Assembly: GCA_023399055.1 (NCBI GenBank)
Contig: JAEWQV010000010.1
Coordinates: forward strand, 124,001-188,000
Source: Bacillota bacterium
GTDB taxonomy: Bacteria > Bacillota > Clostridia > Lachnospirales > Lachnospiraceae
DNA: 64,000 bases
Direction of reading: 5' to 3'
The first letter of the stretch is position 1; each line of letters opens with the position of its first letter. Made by a program: the position numbers and the translations under genes. Below are positions 1 to 8,257 of the stretch, piece by piece. The notes beneath the pieces are model-generated. The model did not search any database, was not told the DNA's origin, and was given only the letters and a program-made list of their open reading frames with translations.

Positions 1-81
1 CCAATATGCTATTCACTTTAGCTTATTCTAAACTTGTAAAACTATTTTGCTATTTATAAAATAACTAAAAAAGAGGTACTT

Positions 82-474
82 ATGAATCAAAGGACTACTT
101 CAAAACTTTTCGCTATCTTAATTCCTATTCTTATGCTTATTATCATAATATTTCAGAATCAAATCCTAGCTTCACTTGAAGTTCTACCACCCTGTGTGTT
201 TTATACCGCTTTTCATACCTACTGTCCTTCTTGTGGTAATACGCGCAGCGTTACAGCACTCCTACAGGGTGATGTTCTAACATCTCTTCGATTCAACCTC
301 GTACCTATTTATGGAAGTATTCTATTGTTTCTTGGTTATATAGAACTTATAGGGCAAGCCTTTGGCCGGAGGATTATTCTCCTTCCAAGAAAATTAAGCT
401 TCTACTTACTTACGATATTTCTCTTTGTGGTCTATTTCATTGTAAGAAACTTTATACCATATCTAACCCCTTAG
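82..474 (+). CDS. DUF2752 family membrane protein
   Basis: A 130-residue protein with hydrophobic segments near residues 10-31, 72-92 and 104-125. The motif CPSCGNTR (residues 48-55) sits before the second membrane segment, with another Cys at 38; this Cys-rich CP-x-CG-x-TR signature is the hallmark of the DUF2752 family. The biochemical function of the family is not established. An AGAGGT-type ribosome binding site lies just before the ATG. It converges with the DUF4190 gene on the other strand, and no partner gene is visible upstream in this window. Confidence 0.8.
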   Translation: MNQRTTSKLFAILIPILMLIIIIFQNQILASLEVLPPCVFYTAFHTYCPSCGNTRSVTALLQGDVLTSLRFNLVPIYGSILLFLGYIELIGQAFGRRIILLPRKLSFYLLTIFLFVVYFIVRNFIPYLTP

Positions 475-545
475 ATAAAATAACGTGTAAGGATTGATTA
501 GAGTGTCAAAAATCCTGTCATAACCTGGAATTTCTCAAATCCAAC

Positions 546-1100
546 TTAATAATAGGAATTTTCCATCTGAATTCTTAGCTCATCCCAGAAAGTCTGATTG
601 TTAGCTAAAAAGATTACTCCTATAATAGCTATTACACCAATTAAAAGTGAAATACCGGACAATACGATTCCTGCAATGGCCATATTTTTACCATCTTTGT
701 GATTACGTAATACAAGAATTCCGAGAACAAGTCCGACAACCGCAACAGCAACTCCAAGTAACCCCATACAACAAGATAGTGTAAGTCCAACGATACCACA
801 AATCATGGAGGCGATTGCCATTCCGTTGTCTTGTTTCCTTCCCTGTTGATAAGGTGAATATGGTTGTTGATATGGTGTGTACTGATTCTGTTGTTGATTC
901 TGCTGCTGATATTGTTGGTATTGTTGCTGATATTGTTGGCCTTGTTGGTCATAGGGTTGACCACTCTGTTGATTTTGATAATAACCTTGATATTGCTGTT
1001 CTCCTGAATAATTTGGTTGTTGATACGGTTGTGATTGATTTGATTGGCTTTGATTTAGATCTTGATCTTGATCTCTTCCGTTTTGATTTAAATCATCCAT
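546..1100 (-). CDS. DUF4190 membrane protein with Q/Y-rich cytosolic head
   Basis: This 184-residue protein has two parts. Residues 1-88 are almost entirely Gln, Asn, Tyr, Ser, Pro and Gly, with runs such as QQYQQQYQQYQQQ. Residues 93-170 hold two membrane segments separated by a short charged turn (LRNHKDGKN), the layout of the DUF4190 domain. A GGGGAA ribosome binding site precedes the ATG at 1100. Low-complexity heads are common on small Firmicute DUF4190 proteins; their role is unknown. The head may mediate self-association or envelope localisation, which is inference. Confidence 0.75.
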   Translation of the reverse strand: MDDLNQNGRDQDQDLNQSQSNQSQPYQQPNYSGEQQYQGYYQNQQSGQPYDQQGQQYQQQYQQYQQQNQQQNQYTPYQQPYSPYQQGRKQDNGMAIASMICGIVGLTLSCCMGLLGVAVAVVGLVLGILVLRNHKDGKNMAIAGIVLSGISLLIGVIAIIGVIFLANNQTFWDELRIQMENSYY

Positions 1101-1452
1101 AATAAGTTCCCCTTCCTATTCGCTTATAATAATTACCGCTTGGATATTATAATACCACATAGTTATAAATTATTGTTATATTTTTCTTCTAAATTAATAC
1201 AAAAAATGACTATTCTGCGATTAACTTATTAAGTTACCTTATTAAGCAAGCTTTCTGATGATTGACTCTAGTACTGGAACCCAATATAATATGAATGACT
1301 TATTAGACTTGACCAAAATACTTTCACAAAAGAAATGTTGATTTTTAATATTTTGAACACATTTAACGATTATACTAAACAGAAGAATAATTCGCTTTGT
1401 CAATGAAATACACAAGGATTTTATATAAAATATCAAAGGAAATGAGGTCACC
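1101..1452. other. Divergent intergenic region
   Basis: This 352-bp AT-rich stretch separates the divergent DUF4190 and glycosyltransferase genes and must carry both promoters. No convincing consensus promoter, terminator or RNA structure could be picked out. Short open frames here overlap the glycosyltransferase start on the other strand and lack ribosome binding sites. Confidence 0.4.
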
Positions 1453-2466
1453 TTGTTGAAAATTATAATACCTGCATACGAACCGGATACACGTATGCTA
1501 CAAGTAATTAATGATATAAAAACACATAGCAATTATGATATTATTATCGTTAATGATGGCAGTAATTCAAATTGTTCCTCCCTTTTTGAAAGAGCAGCAA
1601 AAGCTGGTTGTACTGTGCTGTCCCATGAACATAACAAAGGTAAAGGAGCTGCGCTAAAAACTGCGTTTACTTTTTTACTTGAGAATAATGTTACAGAGGA
1701 TTTCATATGCGCTGACTGTGATGGTCAACATACTTGGACTGATATAAAAAATATTGCGGATGCTCTACCGGGAAATCCTTCCTCCATTGTTTTAGGATGC
1801 CGTAAATTTGTTGGCAAGGTGCCTTTTCGAAGTAAATTTGGCAACAAACTGACCAGAGCCATTTTTACTTTATTGACAAATAATAAAATTGAAGATACAC
1901 AAACTGGCCTTCGTGGTTTCTCTTTCACTATGCTGCCTTGGCTTGTAACTTTGCAAGGAAATCGATATGAGTACGAGATGAATCAGCTATTGGAAGCAAA
2001 AAAAGCTGGATATCAACTTAACAGTATTCCTATTGAAACTATTTATGAAAACAATAATGAAGGTTCTCACTTTCAGCCCGTTAAAGACTCTTTACGTATC
2101 TATTTACCCATAATGAAGTTCAGTCTTTCCTCTCTTTCCTGTGGTGCAATAGATATTGTTTTGTTATTTTTATTTAAATATATTTCAGATAACCTACTCT
2201 ATGCCGTTGTTGGAGCAAGAATTATTAGTTCCCTGTGTAATTACCTGTTGAATAAACACTTGGTATTTAATTCCAATACAGATAAGAAGAACTCGTCCCT
2301 TGTACAGTATTACCTTTTAGTTCTACTCGTACTATTTTTAAATTATTTATTTTTATCCTTTTTTAACGAAACATTGAGCATACCGCTTTTAATCAGTAAG
2401 TTGCTAACTGAACTTATATTATTCTTACTTAGTTATACCGTCCAACATAAGATAATTTTTAGATGA
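1453..2466 (+). CDS. Glycosyltransferase family 2 fused to GtrA-like membrane domain
   Basis: The protein has 337 residues. Residues 1-215 form a GT-A fold: IIIPAYEPD at the N-terminus, IVNDGS at 32-37, HNKGKGAALK at 60-69 and the metal-binding region CADCDGQH at 86-93. From about residue 222 four hydrophobic segments follow, with the GtrA signature YLLNKHLVFN. Such GT2-GtrA fusions transfer sugar to polyprenyl phosphate, or help flip it, during cell-wall glycosylation. The start is TTG at 1453, supported by GGAAATGAGG just upstream; a second TTG follows immediately. It is probably a single-gene unit. The acceptor and sugar cannot be told from sequence. Confidence 0.85.
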   Translation: MLKIIIPAYEPDTRMLQVINDIKTHSNYDIIIVNDGSNSNCSSLFERAAKAGCTVLSHEHNKGKGAALKTAFTFLLENNVTEDFICADCDGQHTWTDIKNIADALPGNPSSIVLGCRKFVGKVPFRSKFGNKLTRAIFTLLTNNKIEDTQTGLRGFSFTMLPWLVTLQGNRYEYEMNQLLEAKKAGYQLNSIPIETIYENNNEGSHFQPVKDSLRIYLPIMKFSLSSLSCGAIDIVLLFLFKYISDNLLYAVVGARIISSLCNYLLNKHLVFNSNTDKKNSSLVQYYLLVLLVLFLNYLFLSFFNETLSIPLLISKLLTELILFLLSYTVQHKIIFR

Positions 2467-2580
2467 CACTTTAGAATTCATTCTTCCTAAGTTATAAAAT
2501 TAAATCATTAGCTTTCATTTTAAAGAAAGCTAGATACATATTTCATTCAGTTAAGGTAAGCCTATGTATGAGGTGATAAT

Positions 2581-2736
2581 ATGACTTATGTGGCTCCAGC
2601 TATTAAGGAAAAATTTGAATCCTTATCCATTGATCTTAAGAATGAAATTCTAGAACGCGATGTACGTTTAAACAACATTCACGATCTAATCAATGTCCTT
2701 GATGACATTGTTAAAGAATCTGAAAAAGATCAATAA
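2581..2736 (+). CDS. Small acidic 51-residue protein, unknown function
   Basis: An ATG at 2581, preceded by GAGGTGAT at ideal spacing, opens a 51-codon frame that ends at a TAA in 2734-2736. A 15-bp perfect hairpin follows at once. The product begins MTYVAPAIKEKFESLS and is rich in Lys, Glu and Asp. It is predicted to be mostly helical, with a heptad-like LNNIHDLINVLDDI near residues 32-45. There is no signal peptide or membrane segment. The strong ribosome binding site, compact frame and dedicated terminator argue that it is real. I do not recognise the family. Confidence 0.7.
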   Translation: MTYVAPAIKEKFESLSIDLKNEILERDVRLNNIHDLINVLDDIVKESEKDQ

Positions 2737-2739
2737 TGC

Positions 2740-2780
2740 AGCAAAAGAGGTCGTCACAAAATGTAACGACCTCTTTTGCT
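2740..2780. terminator. Bidirectional terminator hairpin
   Basis: Two 15-nt arms (2740-2754 and 2766-2780) pair perfectly around an 11-nt loop, with CTTTT inside the arm. The hairpin lies between the stop of the 51-residue gene on the plus strand and the stop of the GGDEF/EAL gene (2782) on the minus strand, so it can serve both. Confidence 0.8.
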
Positions 2781-2781
2781 G

Positions 2782-4398
2782 TTATTCATTCACCGCCATC
2801 AACGGATTGTATTTTGTAATCAACATCTCATTCATTTGATCGATTGGGACAGGTTTACTAAATAAATAACCCTGACCTGTCTCACATAAATGTTTCTGTA
2901 AAAATTCCAGTTGTTCCATTGTTTCAATTCCTTCTGCAACAACTTCAAATTCCAAATCATGTGCTAATGCTAGAATGTTTTTAATTAATAGCATATTAAC
3001 TTCATTATCATTAATCGCATTAATAAAGCTCCGATCAAGTTTAATATAATTAATAGGAAAGAGCTTAAGGTAGTTTAAGGAAGAATAACCCGTTCCAAAA
3101 TCATCAAGTGCAATTCTTACTCCTATCTTTCTCAATTCATTTAAATGTTTAATGACGATATCCATATCTGACATACTGGCAGTTTCTGTTATCTCAATAA
3201 TTATTTCATCAAATCTAACCCCAGAGTTCTTTATAATTCCCTCAACTTCTTTAAAATTAATACTACTGGTTAAGGTTTTTCCCGATAGATTAATTGACAT
3301 TACAACATCTTCAAATCCTTCTGTCTCCCATTGTTTCTTCTGCTTCATCGCCTTGTCAATAATCCATTGCTCTAACCGATAAATCTGACCTGTTTCCTCT
3401 GCAATTGGAATAAATTCAACGGGTGGAATAAAGCCATATTCCGGATGAATCCAACGAACCAAGGTTTCTACTCCGACAATTTCATTGGTTTTCAAATCAA
3501 ACTGGGGTTGATAATATAATTCGAATTGCTCCTCCTCAATTGCACATTGTAGAAGATCAATTGTAGTAAGAAGTTTTACATTGCTTTCTTCAATATCTTT
3601 TTTGTAAGTAACAATCCTGTTTTTACCTTCTCTTTTTGCTGTATGTAATGCAATTTCAACATTTTTTAAAAGTGAAATTGTGTTAACTCCGTCCTCTGGA
3701 TATTCAACAATCCCTATACTAAACGAAATATAAAATTGTATATTCTCAATTGTCCAGCTTCTTGTAAGTTTTTGCTTTATTGCTTCCAGTTTAAATAATA
3801 CTTCCTCTTTTGTCATATTGAAAAAGATGACTTTAAACTGGTCTCCTCCTATACGAGATAAAAAAGCAGGTTTTGTTATTTCTTCTTTTAATCGATCTGT
3901 AAAATAGGATAAGAACAAATCACCAACCTGATGCCCCATCGTATCATTAATATTCTTAAAATTGTCAATATCAATATCAACTATAATAAATTTACCGTCT
4001 AATCCAGTAACTTCAATTAGTGAATTTACTTCGCTTTCAAATTTAAATCTATTGGGCAACCCAGTTAATGTATCATAATATGCCAGGAACTTAATTTTCT
4101 CATAAGCTTGTATTGTTCTTTCATTTTCCCTCTTTAAACGGTGCATTCTAGTGCGAATTAGTGTAAAAACCATAATGGTTGTAATGAGAATATATACCCA
4201 ACCCTTGTAGGTCTGCATTTCTCTATATATCTGTGGATTCTGAATTAATGCACCTAACAAACGGTCGGATAGTAATATCCACAATACACCAAAGATTGCA
4301 TATACGGTGGTAACCACCACTGCTTCATTACGCAGTATACTAAATCGCACCCTCTTACTCTCCTTGTAACTAATCCCTAAGGTCTTCTTTTTCTCCAT
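2782..4398 (-). CDS. Membrane GGDEF-EAL protein, degenerate active-site motifs
   Basis: The 538-residue protein has two membrane segments (about 24-46 and 66-82). A diguanylate cyclase domain follows (about 100-265), then an EAL phosphodiesterase domain (about 280-530). The cyclase signature reads GGDQF (184-188) where active enzymes have GGDEF or GGEEF, so cyclase activity is doubtful. The EAL signature reads ETL (311-313). Other phosphodiesterase motifs are intact: DDFGTGYSSL (432-441), KLDRSFI and QGYLFSKPV. The likely role is hydrolysis or binding of cyclic di-GMP at the membrane, with the cyclase domain perhaps regulatory. GGATGGAG precedes the ATG. The gene stands alone and shares its terminator with the facing small gene. 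Confidence 0.88.
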   Translation of the reverse strand: MEKKKTLGISYKESKRVRFSILRNEAVVVTTVYAIFGVLWILLSDRLLGALIQNPQIYREMQTYKGWVYILITTIMVFTLIRTRMHRLKRENERTIQAYEKIKFLAYYDTLTGLPNRFKFESEVNSLIEVTGLDGKFIIVDIDIDNFKNINDTMGHQVGDLFLSYFTDRLKEEITKPAFLSRIGGDQFKVIFFNMTKEEVLFKLEAIKQKLTRSWTIENIQFYISFSIGIVEYPEDGVNTISLLKNVEIALHTAKREGKNRIVTYKKDIEESNVKLLTTIDLLQCAIEEEQFELYYQPQFDLKTNEIVGVETLVRWIHPEYGFIPPVEFIPIAEETGQIYRLEQWIIDKAMKQKKQWETEGFEDVVMSINLSGKTLTSSINFKEVEGIIKNSGVRFDEIIIEITETASMSDMDIVIKHLNELRKIGVRIALDDFGTGYSSLNYLKLFPINYIKLDRSFINAINDNEVNMLLIKNILALAHDLEFEVVAEGIETMEQLEFLQKHLCETGQGYLFSKPVPIDQMNEMLITKYNPLMAVNE

Positions 4399-4633
4399 AA
4401 GGTTTTCTCCATCCGTGGAATTTCTCTATGTATAATTATAGTATATTTTATTATGTTTTGTCGCTTTATGTAAGTATTTATAACATATTATAGTCCTATT
4501 TACACCTAAATATCAAGTGGCCAAATAATACTAAATTTTTTATTAAATTTTGCTTGACTTTAGGAAAAACGGGTGTATTAAAGTTAAAACAAAATTTATT
4601 TTTTAACAAAAAAATATTTTAAACCTTTATTTG

Positions 4634-4661
4634 TTGCTTTTGTATAAATATTCACTATAAT
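4634..4661 (+). promoter_or_regulatory. Sigma-A-type promoter for the DUF1232 gene
   Basis: TTGCTT (4634-4639) and TATAAT (4656-4661) are separated by 16 bp, about 55 bp before the ATG at 4718. The rest of the 4399-4717 gap is AT-rich and shows no other clear feature. Confidence 0.6.
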
Positions 4662-4717
4662 ATATGGTGTAAAATTAATCGACGTATCGATACATAAATG
4701 TAGAGAAGGTGCTTTTT

Positions 4718-5086
4718 ATGGATATAAAAACGAGAGCAAAGAAATTAAAATCAGATATTCCTGCCATCTTTGTTGCTTTGAAGAGAAAAGATACCCCTGT
4801 AATTGCAAAACTCTTTGCCATAGTTACAGTTGTATATGCCTTATCCCCTATTGATTTTATACCTGATTTCATTCCTATCATTGGCATGCTTGACGATCTA
4901 ATATTACTTCCATTACTAGTTATGTTAACTATTAAATTCATACCAACGGAAGTATTAGAGCAATGTAGATTGGAATCAGAGGACTTATGGAGCAATGGGA
5001 AACCCAAACGATGGTATTATGCCTTGCCAATCGTTATTATTTGGATAGTATTAATACTGCTTATATTAAAAATATTCCTTTGGTAA
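4718..5086 (+). CDS. DUF1232 (YkvA-like) membrane protein
   Basis: This protein of about 122 residues contains the conserved DUF1232 core LSPIDFIPDFIPIIGMLDDL, flanked by hydrophobic helices, and a C-terminal membrane segment (ALPIVIIWIVLILLILKIFL). The family is widespread and its function is not established. I place the start at ATG 4718, eight bases after AGAAGG; an in-frame GTG at 4709 overlaps that ribosome binding site. It has its own promoter and a strong terminator, so it is monocistronic. Confidence 0.8.
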   Translation: MDIKTRAKKLKSDIPAIFVALKRKDTPVIAKLFAIVTVVYALSPIDFIPDFIPIIGMLDDLILLPLLVMLTIKFIPTEVLEQCRLESEDLWSNGKPKRWYYALPIVIIWIVLILLILKIFLW

Positions 5087-5091
5087 ATGAT

Positions 5092-5132
5092 ATCAAAAAG
5101 ACAGTCCATACGAAATGGGCTGTCTTTTTGAT
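5092..5132. terminator. Rho-independent terminator after the DUF1232 gene
   Basis: A 17-bp stem (5092-5108 with 5116-5132, one G-U pair) closes a 7-nt loop. The stem carries T5 on the 3' side in both orientations, so it can end transcription of the DUF1232 gene and of anything arriving from the minus strand. Confidence 0.85.
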
Positions 5133-5158
5133 ACATGAAAAGTGAAACGACTTAACTT

Positions 5159-5353
5159 TTACTTGTATCTTACAATCATGTTGTGCATATCAATTTCTTT
5201 AAAGGTGAACGGGTTACCGTGACCAGGATAAACAATGTTTATGGATAATTTCTTTAACTTGTTGATACTAATAGATAATAGTTGAAAATCATCAGCGTTA
5301 GGAGCAGGACTAGGTTTATCTGGTGCGTTGGTATCTAACAAGCAAAACTTTGA
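5159..5353 (-). pseudogene. C-terminal remnant of an MBL-fold metallo-hydrolase
   Basis: Only about 64 codons remain. The piece includes LLDTNAPDKPSPAPN and INIVYPGHGNPFTF; the YPGHG motif is typical of the C-terminal end of metallo-beta-lactamase-fold hydrolases. A TGA lies in frame directly upstream (about 5354-5356), and the metal-binding HxHxDH part is absent from the flanking DNA in every frame. There is no convincing ribosome binding site. I read this as a decayed gene rather than a small functional one. Confidence 0.65.
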
Positions 5354-5408
5354 TCATATGTCCCTTTACCTTAAAACGTCATACTTTTTTATCTCGATAT
5401 AAATGGAA

Positions 5409-5452
5409 AAAGAGGACTTCTCAAGCCATATTAGACCTGTGAAATCCTCTTT
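5409..5452 (-). terminator. Probable terminator of the GGGtGRT operon
   Basis: AAAGAGGA (5409-5416) pairs with TCCTCTTT (5445-5452) 30 bp downstream of the GGGtGRT stop codon; on the minus strand the hairpin runs into a T-rich tail. The inner part of the stem is imperfect. Confidence 0.5.
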
Positions 5453-5483
5453 ATAGTTATCTTAATTAAATTTCTGTCGTTGC

Positions 5484-6494
5484 TTAGAACTTACCTGCCT
5501 CTGCAGCTTCCTGGATCGCTACCGCTACCGCAACGGTCATACCAACCATAGGATTGTTGCCTGCGCCGATAAGACCCATCATTTCAACGTGAGCTGGAAC
5601 GGAAGAAGAACCTGCGAACTGTGCATCGGAGTGCATTCTACCCATAGTATCTGTCATACCATAGGAAGCAGGACCAGCTCCCATGTTATCAGGATGAAGT
5701 GTTCTACCTGTACCACCGCCGGAAGCAACGGAGAAGTATTTCTTACCCTGATCAACGCATTCTTTCTTGTAGGTACCTGCTACTGGATGTTGGAATCTGG
5801 TAGGGTTAGTGGAGTTACCTGTAATGGAAACGTCAACACCTTCCTTGTGCATGATTGCAACGCCTTCTGTAACATCATTAGCACCATAACAATTAACTGC
5901 TGCTCTAAGGCCAGTGGAGTATGCTTTACGGGATACTTCCTTAACCTCACCTGTATAATAATCCATCTGTGTTTCAACATGAGTAAAGCCGTTGATACGG
6001 GAGATGATTTGTGCTGCATCTTTTCCAAGACCATTTAAGATTACTCTTAAAGGTTTTTGTCTAACCTTGTTTGCAGACTGTGCAATACCAATTGCACCTT
6101 CTGCAGCTGCAAAGGACTCATGTCCTGCCAAGAAACAGAAACATTCGGTAGTCTCTTCTAATAACATTTTACCAAGATTACCATGGCCTAAACCAACTTT
6201 TCTCTGATCAGCAACAGATCCTGGAATACAGAAAGATTGTAAACCTTCACCGATTGCTGCAGCTGCATCTGCAGCTTTTCTAGCGTCTTTTTTAATTGCA
6301 ATTGCAGCACCTACTATGTATGCCCAAGATGCATTCTCAAAGCAAATAGGTTGAATTCCCTTTACCATATTATAAACATCAAGTCCTGCATCCTTGGTAA
6401 TCTGCTCAGCCTCTTCAATGGAAGCAATGCCGTAGCTGTTTAATGCAGCATTGATTTGATTTATTCTTCTATCATATGATTCAAATAAAGCCAT
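5484..6494 (-). CDS. GGGtGRT protein
   Basis: This 336-residue cytoplasmic protein carries the motif GGGTGRT (259-265) in the context SVASGGGTGRTLHPDN, which names the family (PF14057). Other conserved-looking stretches are CFENASWAYIVGAA (51-64) with its Cys, LGHGNLGKMLLEETTECFCFLAGHE (102-126, with two Cys) and CYGANDVTEG. The biochemical role is not established. It starts 18 bp after the IscU-like gene and is surely cotranscribed, a pairing I know from other Clostridia. A link to iron-sulfur or sulfur-carrier chemistry is inference from that pairing. An AGGAGG ribosome binding site sits before the ATG. Confidence 0.88.
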   Translation of the reverse strand: MALFESYDRRINQINAALNSYGIASIEEAEQITKDAGLDVYNMVKGIQPICFENASWAYIVGAAIAIKKDARKAADAAAAIGEGLQSFCIPGSVADQRKVGLGHGNLGKMLLEETTECFCFLAGHESFAAAEGAIGIAQSANKVRQKPLRVILNGLGKDAAQIISRINGFTHVETQMDYYTGEVKEVSRKAYSTGLRAAVNCYGANDVTEGVAIMHKEGVDVSITGNSTNPTRFQHPVAGTYKKECVDQGKKYFSVASGGGTGRTLHPDNMGAGPASYGMTDTMGRMHSDAQFAGSSSVPAHVEMMGLIGAGNNPMVGMTVAVAVAIQEAAEAGKF

Positions 6495-6512
6495 TGTATG
6501 TATCCTCCTTCA

Positions 6513-7205
6513 CTATTCGTGTCTAGGGTCGATGATTTTAACTGCATCAGCCACACGACCATATTGGCCTTTTGACTTCTCGTATGCTGTATTGGCATCA
6601 TCACCTTTTTTGATGAAGTCCATCATCTTACCGAAGTTAACGAATTGGTAACCGATAATCTCACTGTTATCATCAAGAGCAAGACCAGTTACATAACCGT
6701 CTGTCATCTCAAGATAACGAGGACCTTTTTCAAGTGTTCCATACATGGTACCAACCATGCTACGAAGCCCCTTACCTAAATCCTCAAGACCTGCACCGAT
6801 TGGAAGCCCGTCCTCTGAGAAAGCACTCTGTGTTCTACCATAAGCAATCTGTAAGAATAATTCTCTCATAGCCACATTGATAGCATCACATACTAAGTCA
6901 GTATTTAATGCCTCTAAAATTGTAAGTCCAGGAAGAATTTCAGATGCCATAGCTGCAGAATGAGTCATACCAGAACATCCTACTGTCTCAACTAACGCTT
7001 CTTGAATAATACCATCCTTAACGTTGAGAGTTAATTTACAAGTACCTTGCTGTGGTGCACACCAGCCTACGCCATGAGTTAAACCGGAGATATCTTTAAT
7101 TTCCTTAGCTTGTACCCATCTTGCTTCTTGAGGGATTGGTGCTGCTCCATGATGAACACCCTGAGTAACCGGACACATCAATTGAACTTCATGTGAATAA
7201 GTCAT
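6513..7205 (-). CDS. IscU/NifU-like iron-sulfur scaffold protein
   Basis: A protein of about 230 residues related to the NifU N-terminal/IscU fold. Candidate cluster ligands are Cys in GVGWCAPQQGTCKL and in VETVGCSGMTHSAAM; the last matches the family's central VGCS..AS.AMAS element. It is longer than a classic IscU (about 130 residues), with an extra C-terminal region. I use the ATG at 7205, eight bases after AAAGGAG; the in-frame TTG further upstream precedes that ribosome binding site. It is first in a two-gene operon with the GGGtGRT gene, and its leader may be structured. Confidence 0.8.
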   Translation of the reverse strand: MTYSHEVQLMCPVTQGVHHGAAPIPQEARWVQAKEIKDISGLTHGVGWCAPQQGTCKLTLNVKDGIIQEALVETVGCSGMTHSAAMASEILPGLTILEALNTDLVCDAINVAMRELFLQIAYGRTQSAFSEDGLPIGAGLEDLGKGLRSMVGTMYGTLEKGPRYLEMTDGYVTGLALDDNSEIIGYQFVNFGKMMDFIKKGDDANTAYEKSKGQYGRVADAVKIIDPRHE

Positions 7206-7259
7206 GTTTGAAACTCCTTTCAATATCTACATAGTATCGCATGTCTTTTCTTGTTAAGA

Positions 7260-7352
7260 AAATAACAGCAAACAACGCAGCTCACCTGTCCATTCTGCCA
7301 TACAGGGGTATAGCACAATAGTTCGCTGCATATTGCGGGAGACTATTCTCCC
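7260..7352 (-). ncRNA. Candidate structured 5' leader of the IscU-like/GGGtGRT operon
   Basis: Within the 355-bp gap upstream of the IscU-like gene the minus strand can fold into a perfect 6-bp hairpin (7347-7352 with 7337-7342, loop ATAG). A nested structure follows: an outer stem GCAGC/GCTGC (7325-7329 with 7277-7281) encloses CCTGT/ACAGG (7302-7306 with 7285-7289). It matches no riboswitch class I can recall. The remaining DNA, 7353-7560, is AT-rich with no gene. The call rests only on visible complementarity. Confidence 0.35.
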
Positions 7353-7560
7353 TTTTATGATTTTATTGTACAATCAAACAATAAAATCTACACCCATGGA
7401 TTGACAAAGATAACATTTCAATCCACGTTGCATACCTAACATATTTTCGCATAAAACATTTGATAAGTCCATAGTAAATTTATATTTTTATGTAAAACTT
7501 ATTGATCTATTTGTATAATCTAAGAGAATAGCTATAATACCATTAAATTAGAAATTATAT

Positions 7561-8091
7561 TTACATGTTCTGAAATGTCTCCATTATACCATTTGCTATC
7601 GCACTGGCTATATCATTGAACCTGGTATCATATAATTCATTATCTGCATCTGAATTCATGTAACCAACAATAATTTCTAATGCTGGCATATTTACATTTT
7701 GTTGAAGATAGATATCCCGAGAACTTACTCCAAAATTGCGAAACCCTACTTGTTCTAGATTACGTAATATATTTTCAGCAGCTGCTACATTCACTCCATC
7801 ATTACTTGTTATCAGTGCTCTAGCACCGCTAATGGTATTTTCAAAAGGGCTTGAACCGCGATGAATATTTACCAGCAAATCTCCACCTTGTTCGTTTGCA
7901 GCAATTGCCCTATCTACTGGAGAAATAAAAGAATCATCTGTCCTAGTATAAAACACATCATACCCGTGTCCTTCCAGAATATTGCCAATGGCAAATGCCA
8001 AATTGAGATTATCATTTTTTTCTTTTCGATCGTTATATATAATTCCCGGATCACTGCCTCCGTGTCCTGCATTAAGTATAATTTTTGGCAT
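7561..8091 (-). CDS. N-acetylmuramoyl-L-alanine amidase (Amidase_3), no signal peptide
   Basis: A 176-residue zinc amidase, essentially one catalytic domain. The expected ligands are His10 (NAGHGG), Glu24 (KEKNDNLNL) and His77 (NIHRGSS), with Glu139 (PALEIIVGY) as the catalytic base. It would cut the amide bond between MurNAc and the stem peptide. There is no signal peptide or cell-wall-binding domain. It may therefore act in the mother cell, be released by lysis, or leave by another route. The start is ATG 8091, eight bases after GGAGG; an in-frame GTG further upstream overlaps that site. The gene stands alone. Confidence 0.88.
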   Translation of the reverse strand: MPKIILNAGHGGSDPGIIYNDRKEKNDNLNLAFAIGNILEGHGYDVFYTRTDDSFISPVDRAIAANEQGGDLLVNIHRGSSPFENTISGARALITSNDGVNVAAAENILRNLEQVGFRNFGVSSRDIYLQQNVNMPALEIIVGYMNSDADNELYDTRFNDIASAIANGIMETFQNM

Positions 8092-8210
8092 ATACAATTC
8101 CTCCACTTAGAATTTATCAACAATATCAATTACATATGTAATCATATTATTTCCTATAGGTAGTTATTACAAAAACATATGATAATGCACGGAATGGACA
8201 ATACTTTGCA

Positions 8211-8246
8211 TAAAAAAGAGGCAACAGGATTAACTCCTATCACCTC
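8211..8246 (-). terminator. Terminator of the beta-helix transferase gene
   Basis: On the minus strand a 12-bp stem (8246-8235 with 8229-8218, three G-U pairs) with a 5-nt loop is followed by T6, eleven bases past the stop codon at 8258. This is a textbook intrinsic terminator. Confidence 0.88.
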
Positions 8247-8257
8247 GTTTACTGCTT

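Noticed and set aside
815..1102. 95-codon frame on the plus strand
   Set aside because: It is the antisense of the Gln/Tyr-rich part of the DUF4190 gene; the low-complexity codons leave it open by chance.
1242..1532. 96-codon minus-strand frame
   Set aside because: It overlaps the glycosyltransferase start, lacks a ribosome binding site and has no domain-like sequence.
5159..5341. Functional small MBL-like protein
   Set aside because: It contains only the tail of the fold and lacks all upstream metal ligands; a TGA lies in frame just before it.
7415..7427. ATTTCAATCCACG resembles the end of a type I-C CRISPR repeat
   Set aside because: It occurs once, no second copy follows at spacer distance, and it forms part of a local inverted repeat with GGATTGA at about 7398. 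No cas genes are present.
7224..7560. Glycine, THF or NiCo riboswitch before the IscU-like gene
   Set aside because: None of the conserved core strings I remember for these classes is present; only generic stems are seen.
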